A stretch of 64,000 nt of DNA from Pseudomonas monsensis (GTDB lineage Bacteria > Pseudomonadota > Gammaproteobacteria > Pseudomonadales > Pseudomonadaceae), in assembly GCF_014268495.2 (NCBI RefSeq), contig NZ_CP077087.1:2669501-2733500 (forward strand), read 5' to 3'. Position numbers and translations under genes: made by a program. Of the stretch, positions 49,636 through 60,300 are shown in pieces. Within the stretch, counting starts at the first letter, position 1; each line of letters begins with the position of its first letter. The notes below the pieces were generated by a model that was given only the letters and a program-made list of their open reading frames with translations, was not told the origin of the DNA and did no database searches.

Positions 49636-51392
49636 GCCTTGACCTCCTTGTCGTCCTGTATCAATACCGTGCGCACAAAGCGATTGGCCGTGGCGTACAG
49701 CGAAAAGAACTGCGCCAGCACGGCGCAAAACAACACCGCGCTACTGCCGACAAAGTGCTGCGGATCGAGCTGCACTTGCACCTCCAGACCATTGCGCCAA
49801 CCGCGCCAGGCGTCAGCCCCGACGTGACCGATGATCCGCTCGGCATGCAGGCTCAACAGGCCTTCGATCTGGCGCAGGGCACTGGCTTCATCGCGCAGGT
49901 TGTGCAACTGCAGAATTTCTTTCAGCGCATCGAGCGCCTGTGGGCCTTCGACCAGTGACAGGTGATTGAGGGTCAGTTGCGACACCAGTCGCCAGCGTGA
50001 ATCACCGTCCAGCCGTGGCAGACTTTGTGGGCTGGGCGGATTGCGCAGACGCGCCCAGGCCACAGGTCCCGGGCGCTCGAATCCCAACGGTGTGCCGGCC
50101 GGCAGGCTTTGCGCCAGGTGGCGATTGGTGCAGAGCAGTTCGGCGGTGAGGCTGTAATCGGGCAAGTCCGTCTGCGGCTCGAAGCGGGTGTCGACCACGC
50201 TGACCAACAGGTCGCTGCCGAGGCGGTTCGGTGTCATGCCGCTGACCCGTCGTGCATGCCAGTAACGCTGCTGATCGCCACCGCTGTGCTGACTGCCGTA
50301 GTAGGCCGGCAAGCGTTGCACCCCCGCGCTAGAGCTGGCGCGCATGCCGCGAATGCTGTGGATCTCCACGCTGTTCTCGCGGTGGCTGTCGGCAATCAGG
50401 CGGTATTCGCTGTGGGTCCCATCGGGACGCAGCGGCTCGGAGGTCCGCGGAAACAGGTTGATCACCGGCGCGCAACCGAGGGCGATATCACTGGCCTGCA
50501 AATGCAGGCGACTGCCCGGAGCGCGGTCGAAGACGATGTACAGATACAGTGTCTGGCTGTCGCTGGTCACGCCGCGCAAGGGCAGGTCGAAGAAGTGGAA
50601 TTTGTCCGCAAAGGCAAAGTATTCGGCCAGCAGGCGCATGCCCGGATGCACACCGTCTTCGTCGGGTAACAGCGCTTCGTCGTCGGCAAATCCGACAATC
50701 TTCGGCAGACCTTTCAGCGGCGTCGGAACGCTGCCCGGTGAGCCGGCCAGAACCTGCATCGCATGCGCACCGAGCAAGTCATAGAGGCAGGCATTGATCA
50801 CCGGCGACGCTGCCAGGTGAATGCGCAACTGTTCGATGCCGAGCCCCGCCCATTGGCTTTCGCCCAGGCAGCGCAGGCTCAGTCGCAAGGCCGAGCGCGA
50901 CTGTGCAACACCCGTCAGCGCCTGGGCTTCGTCACTGCCGAGGATCAAGGCTTCAGTCACTTCGACAGGCCACAAGTGCACGGCAGCCGTGCTGCGAAAG
51001 TGAATGCTCTGGCCCTTGTCGGTGGTGACGAATAATGGCGTGTCGCGGGGCAGGGGATAGCCTTCGTCGAGATTGCCTTTGCTCGGGTCCGGCTCGAACT
51101 GGACGATGGCGCAGGAGGGCAGCGGGCGCATGGCCAAGGGGTAAAGCTGTTCGAGCAGCGCGTCGCTGAATTCGGCGTAATCGTCATCCAGGCGTCGTTG
51201 TAGACGGGCTGCAAGCAGGGCAAAGCCTTCCAGCAAACGTTCGACATGCGGGTCGGGGCATTCACCGGGTGACAACTCCAGGCGCCGCGCGACTTTCGGA
51301 TAGCGTTCGGCAAACTGGCTGCCGGCGTGTCGCAGCCAGGTCAGTTCGCGTTGGTAGTAATCGAGCAGTTGCGCGTCAATCGAGTCGCTCAT
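49599..51392 (-). CDS. tssF: T6SS baseplate protein TssF
   Basis: 597 residues. It begins LLDYYQRELTWLRHAGSQFA and ERYPKVARRL, the TssF/VasA signature, with DPHVERLLEGFALLAARLQR and YPLAMRPLPSCAIVQFEPDP following. The C-terminal GLEVQVQLDPQHFVGSSAVLF block matches the family. ATG 51392 lies within the end of tssE (17-base overlap). It is the largest wedge component. Confidence 0.95.
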   Translation of the reverse strand: MSDSIDAQLLDYYQRELTWLRHAGSQFAERYPKVARRLELSPGECPDPHVERLLEGFALLAARLQRRLDDDYAEFSDALLEQLYPLAMRPLPSCAIVQFEPDPSKGNLDEGYPLPRDTPLFVTTDKGQSIHFRSTAAVHLWPVEVTEALILGSDEAQALTGVAQSRSALRLSLRCLGESQWAGLGIEQLRIHLAASPVINACLYDLLGAHAMQVLAGSPGSVPTPLKGLPKIVGFADDEALLPDEDGVHPGMRLLAEYFAFADKFHFFDLPLRGVTSDSQTLYLYIVFDRAPGSRLHLQASDIALGCAPVINLFPRTSEPLRPDGTHSEYRLIADSHRENSVEIHSIRGMRASSSAGVQRLPAYYGSQHSGGDQQRYWHARRVSGMTPNRLGSDLLVSVVDTRFEPQTDLPDYSLTAELLCTNRHLAQSLPAGTPLGFERPGPVAWARLRNPPSPQSLPRLDGDSRWRLVSQLTLNHLSLVEGPQALDALKEILQLHNLRDEASALRQIEGLLSLHAERIIGHVGADAWRGWRNGLEVQVQLDPQHFVGSSAVLFCAVLAQFFSLYATANRFVRTVLIQDDKEVKAWQPQAGMPLSL

Positions 51393-51819
51393 GGCGCACC
51401 TCCAGGCCCTGGCCGCCGGGCTCGATGACAAATGCCACCGGCCAGTGTTGCTGGCCACTGCGCAACTCGCCGAGCAGGCGAATGCTCAATTGTTGCGGGT
51501 GTTCGGGCACCGGATTGACCTGCACCTCGCCGAGTTTCAGGCGCGGTTCGAAATGGGTGATGGCTTCGCGGATGTCCCGCGCCAGTTGCCGGCGGTCATC
51601 GCTGCGCTGTTGTTGCAAGGCGCTCCAGTCGGCGATGCCGTAGTCGATCACGCTGGGCGGCCGGGTCAGTGGGCGTGAGCCGCGACGGGTGTTGAACAGG
51701 CGCCCGAGCTCGGCATGCACCGAGTCGAGCAACGCCTGCCGATCAAACTCCCGTGCGCCCTCGGCCTCGCTGGACGCGAGGCGTTCGAACAGCGGCGCGC
51801 GGATCCCGGTGCCAGCCAT
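51376..51819 (-). CDS. tssE: T6SS baseplate protein TssE
   Basis: 147 residues of the gp25-like family: LFERLASSEAEGAR, LGRLFNTRRGSRPL, SVIDYGIADWSAL and IREAITHFEPRLKLGEVQV, including the family's EPR-type motif. It connects baseplate and sheath. ATG 51819 is 15 bases after the hcp stop; no strong ribosome site is visible. Confidence 0.95.
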   Translation of the reverse strand: MAGTGIRAPLFERLASSEAEGAREFDRQALLDSVHAELGRLFNTRRGSRPLTRPPSVIDYGIADWSALQQQRSDDRRQLARDIREAITHFEPRLKLGEVQVNPVPEHPQQLSIRLLGELRSGQQHWPVAFVIEPGGQGLEVRHERLD

Positions 51820-51834
51820 GGCCAGGGCGACCGG

Positions 51835-52332
51835 TTACTTGCTGGCCTTGTTGGCCGCCAGATCCCAGACCGTACCGGCGGTGCCTTCCTTGGTGCCGTC
51901 GTCTTTCTGCGCGGTGAGTTCCCATTTGATCTTGGTGAAGTTCAGCGACAGGGTTTCCACCGGTTTGCCACCGGTGCCACCGCTGACACTGACGTTGGAC
52001 AGCACGACATTGGTCAGGGTGTAGATGATGAATGGCATCAACTGCCCGCTGCCCTCGGCGGCATTGCGGCCGATGGTGATCTTCGCTTCGGGAATCGGTT
52101 TGCCCGCGCAGCAGTATTCGTTGAGCGACGGCGTTGAGCTGTCGACGAATTTGGTCAGGGTGAATTCACCAATGTGTGGCCGGCCCGACGTGCGCTCCGA
52201 GTTGCTGACGTCATTGGTGACCTGCATGGCCACGTTGTGGCTGTAGGACATGACTTCGATCTTGTCCTTGTAACCCTCGAGCAGGCTGTCGCCTTTGATG
52301 TCGCCACCGAGGTCGAGAATGATTGCATCCAT
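51835..52332 (-). CDS. hcp: T6SS tube protein Hcp (TssD)
   Basis: 165 residues with the Hcp fold pattern: AIILDLGGDIKGDSLLEGYK, DKIEVMSYSHNVAMQV, GRPHIGEFTLTKFVDSSTPSL and LMPFIIYTLTNVVLSNVSVS. Hexamers stack into the expelled tube and chaperone effectors. The gene lies between tssC and tssE with a 74-base gap upstream, room for its own ribosome site (CAGGAG type, AGGAGTTTCAAGCG). Confidence 0.96.
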   Translation of the reverse strand: MDAIILDLGGDIKGDSLLEGYKDKIEVMSYSHNVAMQVTNDVSNSERTSGRPHIGEFTLTKFVDSSTPSLNEYCCAGKPIPEAKITIGRNAAEGSGQLMPFIIYTLTNVVLSNVSVSGGTGGKPVETLSLNFTKIKWELTAQKDDGTKEGTAGTVWDLAANKASK

Positions 52333-52406
52333 CGCTTGAAACTCCTGAAAGGTATCACGCTAGATATAGGGCAGGCCCCCGCCGCACGGGCGGCGGGGGC
52401 AGCAGG

Positions 52407-53891
52407 TCAGGCAGCAACCGGTGGCGGCAAGGTCGCCACCAGGCGAATCGACGCCGTCAGTTCCTCCAGCTGAAAGTGCGGCCGCAGGAACACCGTCGCG
52501 CGGTAGGCCCCCGGCTTGCCGGCCACCTCGGTGACATCCACCCGCGCTTCGCGCAACGGGTACTGCGCCTTGATTTCCTGCGGCGCGTTGTCGTTGATCA
52601 GCACGTAGTCGGCGATCCAGTTATTGAGGTAGGTCTGCACGTTGTCGCGGGTCATGAAACTGCCGACCTTGTCGCGCATGATCACCTTCAGGTAATGGGC
52701 GAAACGCGAGGCCGCGAGCACGTACGGCAACATCGCCGAGATCCGTGCGTTGGCGTTGGCCTCGTTGGTGTTGTAGATCTTGGATTTGTTGGTGGTCTGG
52801 CCGCCGAAGAACACCGCGATGTCGCTGTTTTTCTTGTGGCACAGGGCGATGAAACCGAGGTCGTTGAGTTCCTTCTCGCGGCGGTCGGTAATGGCCACTT
52901 CGGTCGGGCATTTCAGCGACAGGTCGCCGGAGCTGGTCCGGAAAGTGTGCGCCGGCAGGCCTTCCACCGCACCACCGCCTTCAGCGCCGCGAATTGCCGC
53001 GCACCAGCCATACTTGGCAAACGCTTCGGTGATGCGTTGCGACAGTGCCCACGCGGCATTGCCCCACAGGTATTTGCTGTGGTCGGTGCCGTTGACGTCT
53101 TCGACGTAATTGATGCCTTCCACCGGTGAAGTGTCCGGGCCATAGGGCAGGCGCAGGAGGAAGTGCGGCAGCACCAGCGACACATAACGCGAGTCTTCGC
53201 TCTCGCGGAACGAGCGCCACTTGATCAGTTCCTGACTCTCGAAAACTTTCGACAGATCGCGCGGCACCGCCAGTTCGGTGAAGCTGTTCATGTCGAACAG
53301 CCGAGGACTGGCGGCGGCAATGAACGGTGCGTGCGCGGCGGCGGCGACGTTCGACAGTTTCTCCAGCAGGCCGATGTCCTGCGGGTGACGACCAAAGGTG
53401 TAGTCACCCACCAGCAGGCTGAACGGATGCCCGCCGAAGGTGCCGTATTCCTCTTCGTAGATCTTCTTGAACAGCGCGCTCTGGTCGAATTCGACGGCTT
53501 TCTCCAGATCGTTCTGCAGCTCTTTCTGCGTGACGTTCAGCAGGCGCAACTTGAGGCGGGTGCTGGTTTCGGTGTTCTGCACCAACATGTGCAAACCGCG
53601 CCACGAGGCTTCGAGTTTTTGCAGGTCGGGGTGGTGTAGCACCTCGTTGAGCTGAGCGCTGATCAGTTCGTCGATCTGGCTGATGCGGTCGTTGATCATC
53701 GCCACGGTGTCCTTGTCGATGGCCATGCCTTCGTCGAGCACCTGGGTGGCGAATTCCGCGAGCATGTCGCGGGCGTAATCCTGCTGACTGTCATCGTGGG
53801 CCATGCGGCCTTCGGCGATGATCCGGTCGAGCAGGGATAAAGTCTCGGCTGCAGCATTGTCGCTGGCTTGATTCTGGGCGGCGGCGGGCAT
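52407..53891 (-). CDS. tssC: T6SS contractile sheath large subunit TssC
   Basis: 494 residues. Hallmarks are LRLLNVTQKELQNDLEKAVE, YEEEYGTFGGHPFSLLVGDY, FIAAASPRLFDMNSFTEL, RLPYGPDTSPVEGINYVEDV and AHYLKVIMRDKVGSFMTRDN. TssB and TssC polymerise into the contractile sheath. It follows tssB after a 29-base gap. Length is typical. Confidence 0.97.
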   Translation of the reverse strand: MPAAAQNQASDNAAAETLSLLDRIIAEGRMAHDDSQQDYARDMLAEFATQVLDEGMAIDKDTVAMINDRISQIDELISAQLNEVLHHPDLQKLEASWRGLHMLVQNTETSTRLKLRLLNVTQKELQNDLEKAVEFDQSALFKKIYEEEYGTFGGHPFSLLVGDYTFGRHPQDIGLLEKLSNVAAAAHAPFIAAASPRLFDMNSFTELAVPRDLSKVFESQELIKWRSFRESEDSRYVSLVLPHFLLRLPYGPDTSPVEGINYVEDVNGTDHSKYLWGNAAWALSQRITEAFAKYGWCAAIRGAEGGGAVEGLPAHTFRTSSGDLSLKCPTEVAITDRREKELNDLGFIALCHKKNSDIAVFFGGQTTNKSKIYNTNEANANARISAMLPYVLAASRFAHYLKVIMRDKVGSFMTRDNVQTYLNNWIADYVLINDNAPQEIKAQYPLREARVDVTEVAGKPGAYRATVFLRPHFQLEELTASIRLVATLPPPVAA

Positions 53892-53920
53892 GACGGATGC
53901 TCCCTCGGTTAAGTGGATGA

Positions 53921-54463
53921 TCAGGCTTGCGGTTCGGCCGGCGCCTCGGCATCAGCTGCCGGGGTAGCGGTGTCCGGGCGGGCCGACTTGATCTCTTGCA
54001 GGCCTTCGGTGTTGGCGATCACGTCGCGCAACAGCTTGTCCAGATCATCGTTGCCGTCGAGTTTGGTCAGCAGATCGCGCAGACGCTGGCGGGCCTCGAA
54101 CAGGCGCCGCAGCGGCGTGACTTGCTCGACCACCTTGACCGGATCGAAGTCGTCGATGTGCTTGAAGTTGAGTTCGATGTTGAGCTTGCTGTCGTCGCCG
54201 CTCAGGGTGTTGTTGACTTGCAGCGTGGCGCGCGGGCCGATCGAGGCGAGCACTTCGTTGAAGTTGTCGCGGTCGATTTCGGTAAAACGCCGTTCATTCA
54301 GTTTTGCCAATGGCTCAAGCGGTTTACCCGAGAGGTCGGCGAGGATCCCGACTACCAGGGGCAATTCCTTTTTCTCGATGGCGTTGCCGATTTCGACGTC
54401 GTAGGTGATTTGCACCCGGGGCGGGCGCACCCGGTCGAGCTTGTGCTGAGTACTTTCTGCCAT
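53921..54463 (-). CDS. tssB: T6SS contractile sheath small subunit TssB
   Basis: 180 residues: VRPPRVQITYDVEIGNAIEK, ELPLVVGILADLSGKP, LNERRFTEIDRDNFNEVLAS and LRRLFEARQRLRDLLTKLDG are TssB signatures. ATG 54463 with GGAG at 9 bases gives MAESTQHKLDRVRPPRV; an upstream in-frame ATG at 54517 is less likely. First gene of the minus-strand T6SS operon. Confidence 0.96.
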   Translation of the reverse strand: MAESTQHKLDRVRPPRVQITYDVEIGNAIEKKELPLVVGILADLSGKPLEPLAKLNERRFTEIDRDNFNEVLASIGPRATLQVNNTLSGDDSKLNIELNFKHIDDFDPVKVVEQVTPLRRLFEARQRLRDLLTKLDGNDDLDKLLRDVIANTEGLQEIKSARPDTATPAADAEAPAEPQA

Positions 54464-54689
54464 GACGGCGGACTCCGATGCGTTGGGCGGGCGCAATGCA
54501 TCGGGAGGCCCGTTCATCGCTTTCCCTTACTGGACCGTAGGTTAGAAAGGGGAGCAGATGACCTGTCGTTCCTTTGACAAACCTTCCTCATTCGGCGGTA
54601 GCGGCCGAACTACCCAAGACGCTAGAACAGGTCTATAAAAATGCAAGCAAAAACATTTTTGGACAGGGTCGGGAAAAGGAAAATTCATT
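54464..54689. promoter_or_regulatory. Divergent T6SS promoter region
   Basis: These 226 bases separate the two divergent T6SS operons. The tssJ side is AT-rich (TCTATAAAAATGCAAGCAAA and the following stretch) and probably carries promoter elements. I did not find a convincing sigma-54 site or operator. Confidence 0.45.
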
Positions 54690-55139
54690 TTGTACGGACG
54701 TTTTTTTGTAGCGATGGTGTTTGCGCTCATGGCCGGCTGTTCCTTCTTCGGGCCGAAGGTGGACCTCGACAGCCTGACCCTCGACGTCGCACCGAAGGCC
54801 AATGACGACACGCCGATTGCCGTGGATTTCATTGCGGTCGCCGACCCGGATCTGCTCAAGCAACTCTCGGGCATCAGCGCCAGCCAGTGGTTTGCCGGAC
54901 GCGAGCAGTACCAGCGCGACTATCGTCAGTTGATGAGTGTGTGGGGACTGGAGCTGGTGCCGGGGCAATTCATCGACCGCCAACCCTTCCCGCTGGGGGG
55001 CAAGAAGGCCGCTGGACTTTTAGTCTTCGCCAGCTATAACACACCCGGAGCGCACCGATTGCGCCTCGATGACCAGAGCGAAGCGTGGCTGAAATTCGAC
55101 AGTCGCGAGATGACGCTGGTCAATCCCACCGAGCACTGA
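54690..55139 (+). CDS. tssJ: T6SS outer-membrane lipoprotein TssJ
   Basis: 149 residues from TTG 54690 (AAAGGAAAA upstream). The lipoprotein signal MYGRFFVAMVFALMAGC has its lipidated Cys17. The transthyretin-like fold follows (LDVAPKANDDTPIAVDF, VADPDLLKQLSGISASQWF, LVFASYNTPGAHRLRL). TssJ anchors the membrane complex through TssM. An ATG start at 54714 would leave too short a signal peptide. First gene of the plus-strand operon. Confidence 0.9.
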   Translation: MYGRFFVAMVFALMAGCSFFGPKVDLDSLTLDVAPKANDDTPIAVDFIAVADPDLLKQLSGISASQWFAGREQYQRDYRQLMSVWGLELVPGQFIDRQPFPLGGKKAAGLLVFASYNTPGAHRLRLDDQSEAWLKFDSREMTLVNPTEH

Positions 55140-55185
55140 AAAACCACCGCTGCCGCCGGATCGCGGCGTAGTCGAAGGGAGTCGT

Positions 55186-56517
55186 ATGAGTCTGCTACCT
55201 GACGCGGTTTGCTGGCACGAAGGCATGCAATTGCTGCCGCAGCATTTTCAGTTGCAAGGGCTGCGGGCCGAAGCGCTCGGGGCGCATCTGGCGCAGGCGT
55301 GCAACCCGTGGTTCTGGGGCGTCAGCCATATGGAATTCGACCCGTCGGCGCTGAGCGCAGGCGTGGTGCGGGTGGTGTCGCTGCAAGGCACTCTGCCCGA
55401 CGGTTTGCCGGTGGACTTGCAGGCCGGGATCGGCCCGACCCTGGAGCTGGACGTCAGCACCGCGATCGACGCCACCGACGATGCCACCGTCACCGTGTAT
55501 CTGGCGATCAGCCCGATGTGGCGCGCCGGGCAATTGCTGCCGCTCAAGGGCCGTTTGCAGTCGGTGGTCGGCGAGGCCTTGCCGGACCTCACCAGCGGTG
55601 AATTCCCTGAGTCGATCACGGTCTGGCGACCCAACCCACGGCTGTGCACGCAACTGAACAAGGCGGATTCGATCTGCCTGCCGCTGTTGAAGATCCGCAA
55701 GGAGGGTGGTGGTTTTCTGCCGCTGACCTACACCGCACCGACGCCGCTGCTGTTGCCGGAGTCGCCACTGGGTCGCCGCATCGCCGGACTCTGCGCGCGG
55801 GCGCGGGAGAAGTGCCTGTTTCTTGGTGGCCGCTTGCGTCAGGCGCAACAGGCCGGCAATCAGGACGATGCCCTGGAAATCCGTCGCCAGTTGACCGCAC
55901 TGTGGGCGCGTCTGCCGGAAGTCGAAGGCGCACTCAACAGCCGCATCGCCCACCCGCAAAGTCTTTACGTGCACTTGCTCGGTCTGGCTGGCGCGTGGTC
56001 GGCGCTTGATCCGCTGGCCGGGGTGCCGGCGTTTGCGCCGCTGGATTTTCTTGAGTTACAGCGCGGTTACGACGCCGTGTTGCAGTGGCTGGAAACCACC
56101 CTGGAACTGATCCGTGCCGGTTATCGCAGCCTGCCATTCGAACGCAGTGAACAGCACTTTTCGATCCAGTTGCCCGACGAGCAGCCGAGCCAGCGTCTGG
56201 TCATCGGCCTGCGCATGCCCAACGGCGCCAGCGAGCAGGCTGCCGGCGACTGGCTGCGTGGCGCGATCATCGCTTCGGCGCCGCATATCGCCTTGCTCAG
56301 CCGTCAGCGCATGAGCGGTTTGCCCCATCAGGCGATGAGTCGCAGCGAACAAGTGGCCTACAGCGTCGGCGATGACACGCGCCTGTTTGTGGTCACGGCC
56401 GAAGGCGCCTGGTTCGACGCCCAACTGCCGCTGACCATCGCCGCGCCTGCTGCGAAGCTGACCAGCAGCCCCTGGCAGGTGGTGCTGTTTGTCGCCCAGA
56501 ACAGTGAAAGTGCCTGA
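55186..56517 (+). CDS. tssK: T6SS baseplate protein TssK
   Basis: 443 residues. VCWHEGMQLLPQHFQLQGLR at the start, then PWFWGVSHMEFDPSAL, and the C-terminal FSIQLPDEQPSQRLVIGLRM are TssK signatures. It links the baseplate wedge to TssL/TssM. ATG 55186 has GAAGGGAG upstream. Confidence 0.96.
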   Translation: MSLLPDAVCWHEGMQLLPQHFQLQGLRAEALGAHLAQACNPWFWGVSHMEFDPSALSAGVVRVVSLQGTLPDGLPVDLQAGIGPTLELDVSTAIDATDDATVTVYLAISPMWRAGQLLPLKGRLQSVVGEALPDLTSGEFPESITVWRPNPRLCTQLNKADSICLPLLKIRKEGGGFLPLTYTAPTPLLLPESPLGRRIAGLCARAREKCLFLGGRLRQAQQAGNQDDALEIRRQLTALWARLPEVEGALNSRIAHPQSLYVHLLGLAGAWSALDPLAGVPAFAPLDFLELQRGYDAVLQWLETTLELIRAGYRSLPFERSEQHFSIQLPDEQPSQRLVIGLRMPNGASEQAAGDWLRGAIIASAPHIALLSRQRMSGLPHQAMSRSEQVAYSVGDDTRLFVVTAEGAWFDAQLPLTIAAPAAKLTSSPWQVVLFVAQNSESA

Positions 56518-56535
56518 TCACACAAGGAACGCCGT

Positions 56536-57300
56536 ATGTCGCAGGGAAGTGCCGCAAGCCTGGGGTTGCAGGACGCACCGTTGAGCAGCGCGTTCCGCCA
56601 GACGTGGCAGCAATGGCAACAGGATTGGGCACAATTGCCCAAGGACAGCGAGGACGAAGCGGCGCTGGTGGAGACCGTGGTCGAGCTGTCGACCCAGGCT
56701 TCGCAGCGACTGTGGCGCACGGCGTATTCGCGGGTCGGCGACTCGGCGACCGAGCAGGTCAAGGCGCTGGTGTACGCGTTCGTCGCACTGGTCGATGAAA
56801 CCCTGCTGTTCAGCCCGTGGCCGGGACAAGCGGCGTGGCAGGACAAACCACTGGAGTCGCGGCTGTATTCCAGTCGCCAGGCTGGCGAGCAAGTGCCGGC
56901 GGCCATTCAAACCCTGCTCGATGAACAACAACCGACCACCCGCGACCTCGCCAACGTGTATTTGCAATGCCTGATTCTCGGCTTTCACGGGCGTCTGCGC
57001 GGCGAACACAGCCAGGCGCAGCTGGCGAAATGGCGGCTGGCGCTGTTCAACTTTGCCTGGCAGGACGACGCCACTTACGACGATGTCAGTCAGCGACTGG
57101 TGCAACCGTCGCTGGCCGCGCCGTTGCAGTTGCCGGTCCGCACGGCGCTGCCGGACGGCTTTCGTCTGGCGCTGGGCATTCTGGCAATGGTGTTGCTGTT
57201 GACCGGGTTCGGCCAGTTGCTCTGGCGTGACATTCGCTCCGAGCTGGAACCGGTGCTGCAAATGCCCGATTCCGTGGCCACGCCGGAGCAAGACTCATGA
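56536..57300 (+). CDS. tssL: T6SS inner-membrane protein TssL (DotU family)
   Basis: 254 residues. The DotU cytoplasmic helical domain includes VKALVYAFVALVDETLLFSP and QAGEQVPAAIQTLLDEQQPT, then YLQCLILGFHGRLRGE; a single C-terminal membrane helix (LALGILAMVLLLTGFGQLLW) ends the protein with a short periplasmic tail. There is no OmpA-like peptidoglycan-binding extension. Its stop overlaps the tssM start (ATGA). Confidence 0.94.
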   Translation: MSQGSAASLGLQDAPLSSAFRQTWQQWQQDWAQLPKDSEDEAALVETVVELSTQASQRLWRTAYSRVGDSATEQVKALVYAFVALVDETLLFSPWPGQAAWQDKPLESRLYSSRQAGEQVPAAIQTLLDEQQPTTRDLANVYLQCLILGFHGRLRGEHSQAQLAKWRLALFNFAWQDDATYDDVSQRLVQPSLAAPLQLPVRTALPDGFRLALGILAMVLLLTGFGQLLWRDIRSELEPVLQMPDSVATPEQDS

Positions 57301-60300
57301 GCACCCTGACGATTGTCGCGTGGGTCGTCGGGTTGCTGTTGCTGCTGGTGATCATCGCTGTGGCGGTGTGGTGGCTGCGCACCCAGAGTGGTGCGGCGAT
57401 CCGCAGTTTCTATGCGGCCGTACGCCATATGGAACAGGAGCAGGGCAGTCGCGATCGGTATGAGATGCCGTGGCTGCTGATGCTCGGCGATGACACTCAA
57501 GGTACGCAGCTGGTCACTGAATGGCATTTGCAACCCACCGACAAACCGGCGTGGTTCGGTCGTTGGTGGTCGGACCCCGAGGGCGCGGTGCTGGTGGTGC
57601 CGCAGGCGCTGTTCTTGCCGGACGACGGCATGCATCTGCAACGCGGTGGCTGGTGGCGGCTGCTCGGGTTGATCCTGCGCCTGCGCAGCAAACGGCCGCT
57701 GGACGGCGTGATCTGGACCGTGCCGGTCAGCCACCTGAGCAATCTGGAGCAGGCAGCGAGCCTCGGTCTGGCCGCACGCCGCCGCTTCATTGATCTGCTG
57801 CAACGCTTTGGCTTGAGCGTGCCGGTGTACGTGATCGTTACGGGACTTGAAGAGTTGCCGGGGTTTCAGGAGCTGATTGATGCCTTGCCCGATGAGGCTC
57901 GTGAACGCACCTTGGGCTGGTCGTCGCCCTACGCGCGCGATGCTGTGTGGCAAGGGCAGTGGAGCGATCAGGCGCTGGACCGTATTCATCGTGCCGTGGC
58001 TGAAGCAGTGATCGAAATCGGCACCTTGTCCGGGCATCTGAGCGCCGATCTGTATGCGTTGCCCGAGCGTCTGGAAACCCTGCGCCGTGGTTTGCAGAGT
58101 GTGCTGGAGCCGGTTTTTCAGGGCAATGCGCAGGGTGAGGCGCCGTGCTTTCGCGGGGTGTACTTCAGTGCGAGTCAGGCTAGCGAGGACGCCAGGGACG
58201 GTTTTTCCGCCGATGACAGCGGCTTGCAGCAAAGCGTGTTCGTGCGCCAGTTGTGGCGTCAGCGTCTGGTCGGCGAACGGGGCCTGGCGCAAGGGGTGCC
58301 GCGCCTGTTGCGCCTGCGTCAGCGCTGGCAACGGCTGACCGCCGGGGTGGCGCTGGTGGTCGGGGTGATCTGGGCGGTGGCGATGCTGTGGGTCTGGCAC
58401 CAGTCGGTCAAGGATGCCCACGAGCTGGCGCGGCTGATGCAGGGTGCGCAGAAGAGCTACTTGGCGGTCACCGATGACGCACATCGGCTCGAGCCGACCC
58501 GGCGCAACGTGCAGAGTTTCTGGCGGGTGCTGGAGCGTGCGCCGCACTGGCACTATGTGTCGCTGGCGTTTCCGACCTCGTGGTTTTCCTCCCTCGACAC
58601 TCAGCTCGAACAAGAGGTGTTCAAGTCAACGCAACGCCACATGCTCGTGCCTCTGCACGAATGGCTGGTCGACGAACTGGACAGGATCAAGGCGATCCGC
58701 GCCACCGACCGACGCAGCAGCCTCGAAAGCGAAGACCCGGCGCAGTGGCAGAACTATCAGAAGGCGAGCGATCTGGTCGACCGCGCGCTGCGCCTCGAGT
58801 TGCAAAACCAATTGTTCGGGGAGGTCCAGAACAATCAACGGGCGCCGCTGGATGACCTGGTGAAACTGAGCAACAGCGCGCTGTCGCTCAATCTCAACGC
58901 GGCGACCTTGCCCCATGCGGCGTACTACAACCGCCTGCTGGCAGCAGGGGATGGCGGCGATTTGCAAGCGCTGGATCTGAGCGTCGAGCGGCCCTTGATC
59001 ACCAGCCACTTTACCGGGCTGATGGAGCGTTGGCTCGATCAGTACTTCCTCGCCGACAACTTCGTCAGCAAGGCCGGATATCTCAAGCTGCACCTGGAGC
59101 AACTGGAGGCCGGCAGCGGCAACAGCCTGACCGAACTGGAAGACCTGCGGGCACTGATCGACGACCTGCAAGCGGCGATCGCCCTGACCAATTCCACCTG
59201 GAGCCGCGGCAAAGGCCAGGAACTGGTGCCGGGTTATCGAGAGTTTCTCGACAAGGTGCACAAAAGCATCTTGCTTGGCCCTGCCGTCGAGCAGCAACTG
59301 GAGGCCCAGGCGAGCAAGTTGCAGCAGAGTTTCCGCGATCAGTGGATCGCCCAGGTCGGCTCGCGCGGCAACTTGCTGATCCAGCAGGGCAGTGGGCAAC
59401 TGGCATTGCAGGAACATGTGGTCAAACTCGACAACGCGGTGCAGGCGCTGTTCAAACGTGACTTCGTTTCGGTCGCTCTGCGCGCCAGTCAGGACAGCGC
59501 CAATCTGCGAGGTCAGACCGTGGATGGCGATGACCTCAACACCTCGTTGAACTACTTCTCCAGTTACAAGAGTTACATCGCCGAAGAACTGCCGCGCATT
59601 CCGCCGGCTTATCGTGAAGCCTTGCTGCAAACCGCCGAAAGTGCTGCCGCGCAGGCGATGTGGCTGAGCCTCAAGGATCACGACGATCAAATGCATCCTT
59701 ATGCGGTGTTCAATGTACAGGCCGAGCAGGCGATGGCGTTGCAAAAGGCCTTTGTCGAAGTGCATCGCAACGATCTTGCTGCGCGGCTGCAAGGCGCCCT
59801 CAATCGTCGGGCACTGGCACAAATCGTTGGCGGTCTTGATGAAATCACCGCGCAACCGCTGTTCGCCGGACGCACCGAAATCAGCCAGTGGGACGGCTCG
59901 AAAAACCTCGGCCTGCAACTCTATGGCGCCAACGATGTGCAGGACTTGAAGCTGAGCCTCAAGCAGCAGTTCAACACCATGCTCGGCATCACCGAACGGC
60001 GCACGTCGGCATTGCAGTGGTTGATGGCCCAACAGGGCAATCTGTCGGCGCTGGATTACGAGCGGGTCACCCAGTTCAGCGCACTCAATGACGAATTGCT
60101 CAAGTACAAGGAGGCGAACCCGGCGAGTTCACCGGCGCAGATCGAGCAACTGGTCAGCCGCGATTTCATCGAGATGGACACCGCCTCCTGCGTGCAGGTC
60201 CTGCAGACCGCCAACCTTGCTGGTGGCCGCGGGACCCTGGCGATGCGTGCGGTGGAATTGCAGCAGTCGGCCATGCAGCGTTGCCAGTACCTGCAACAAC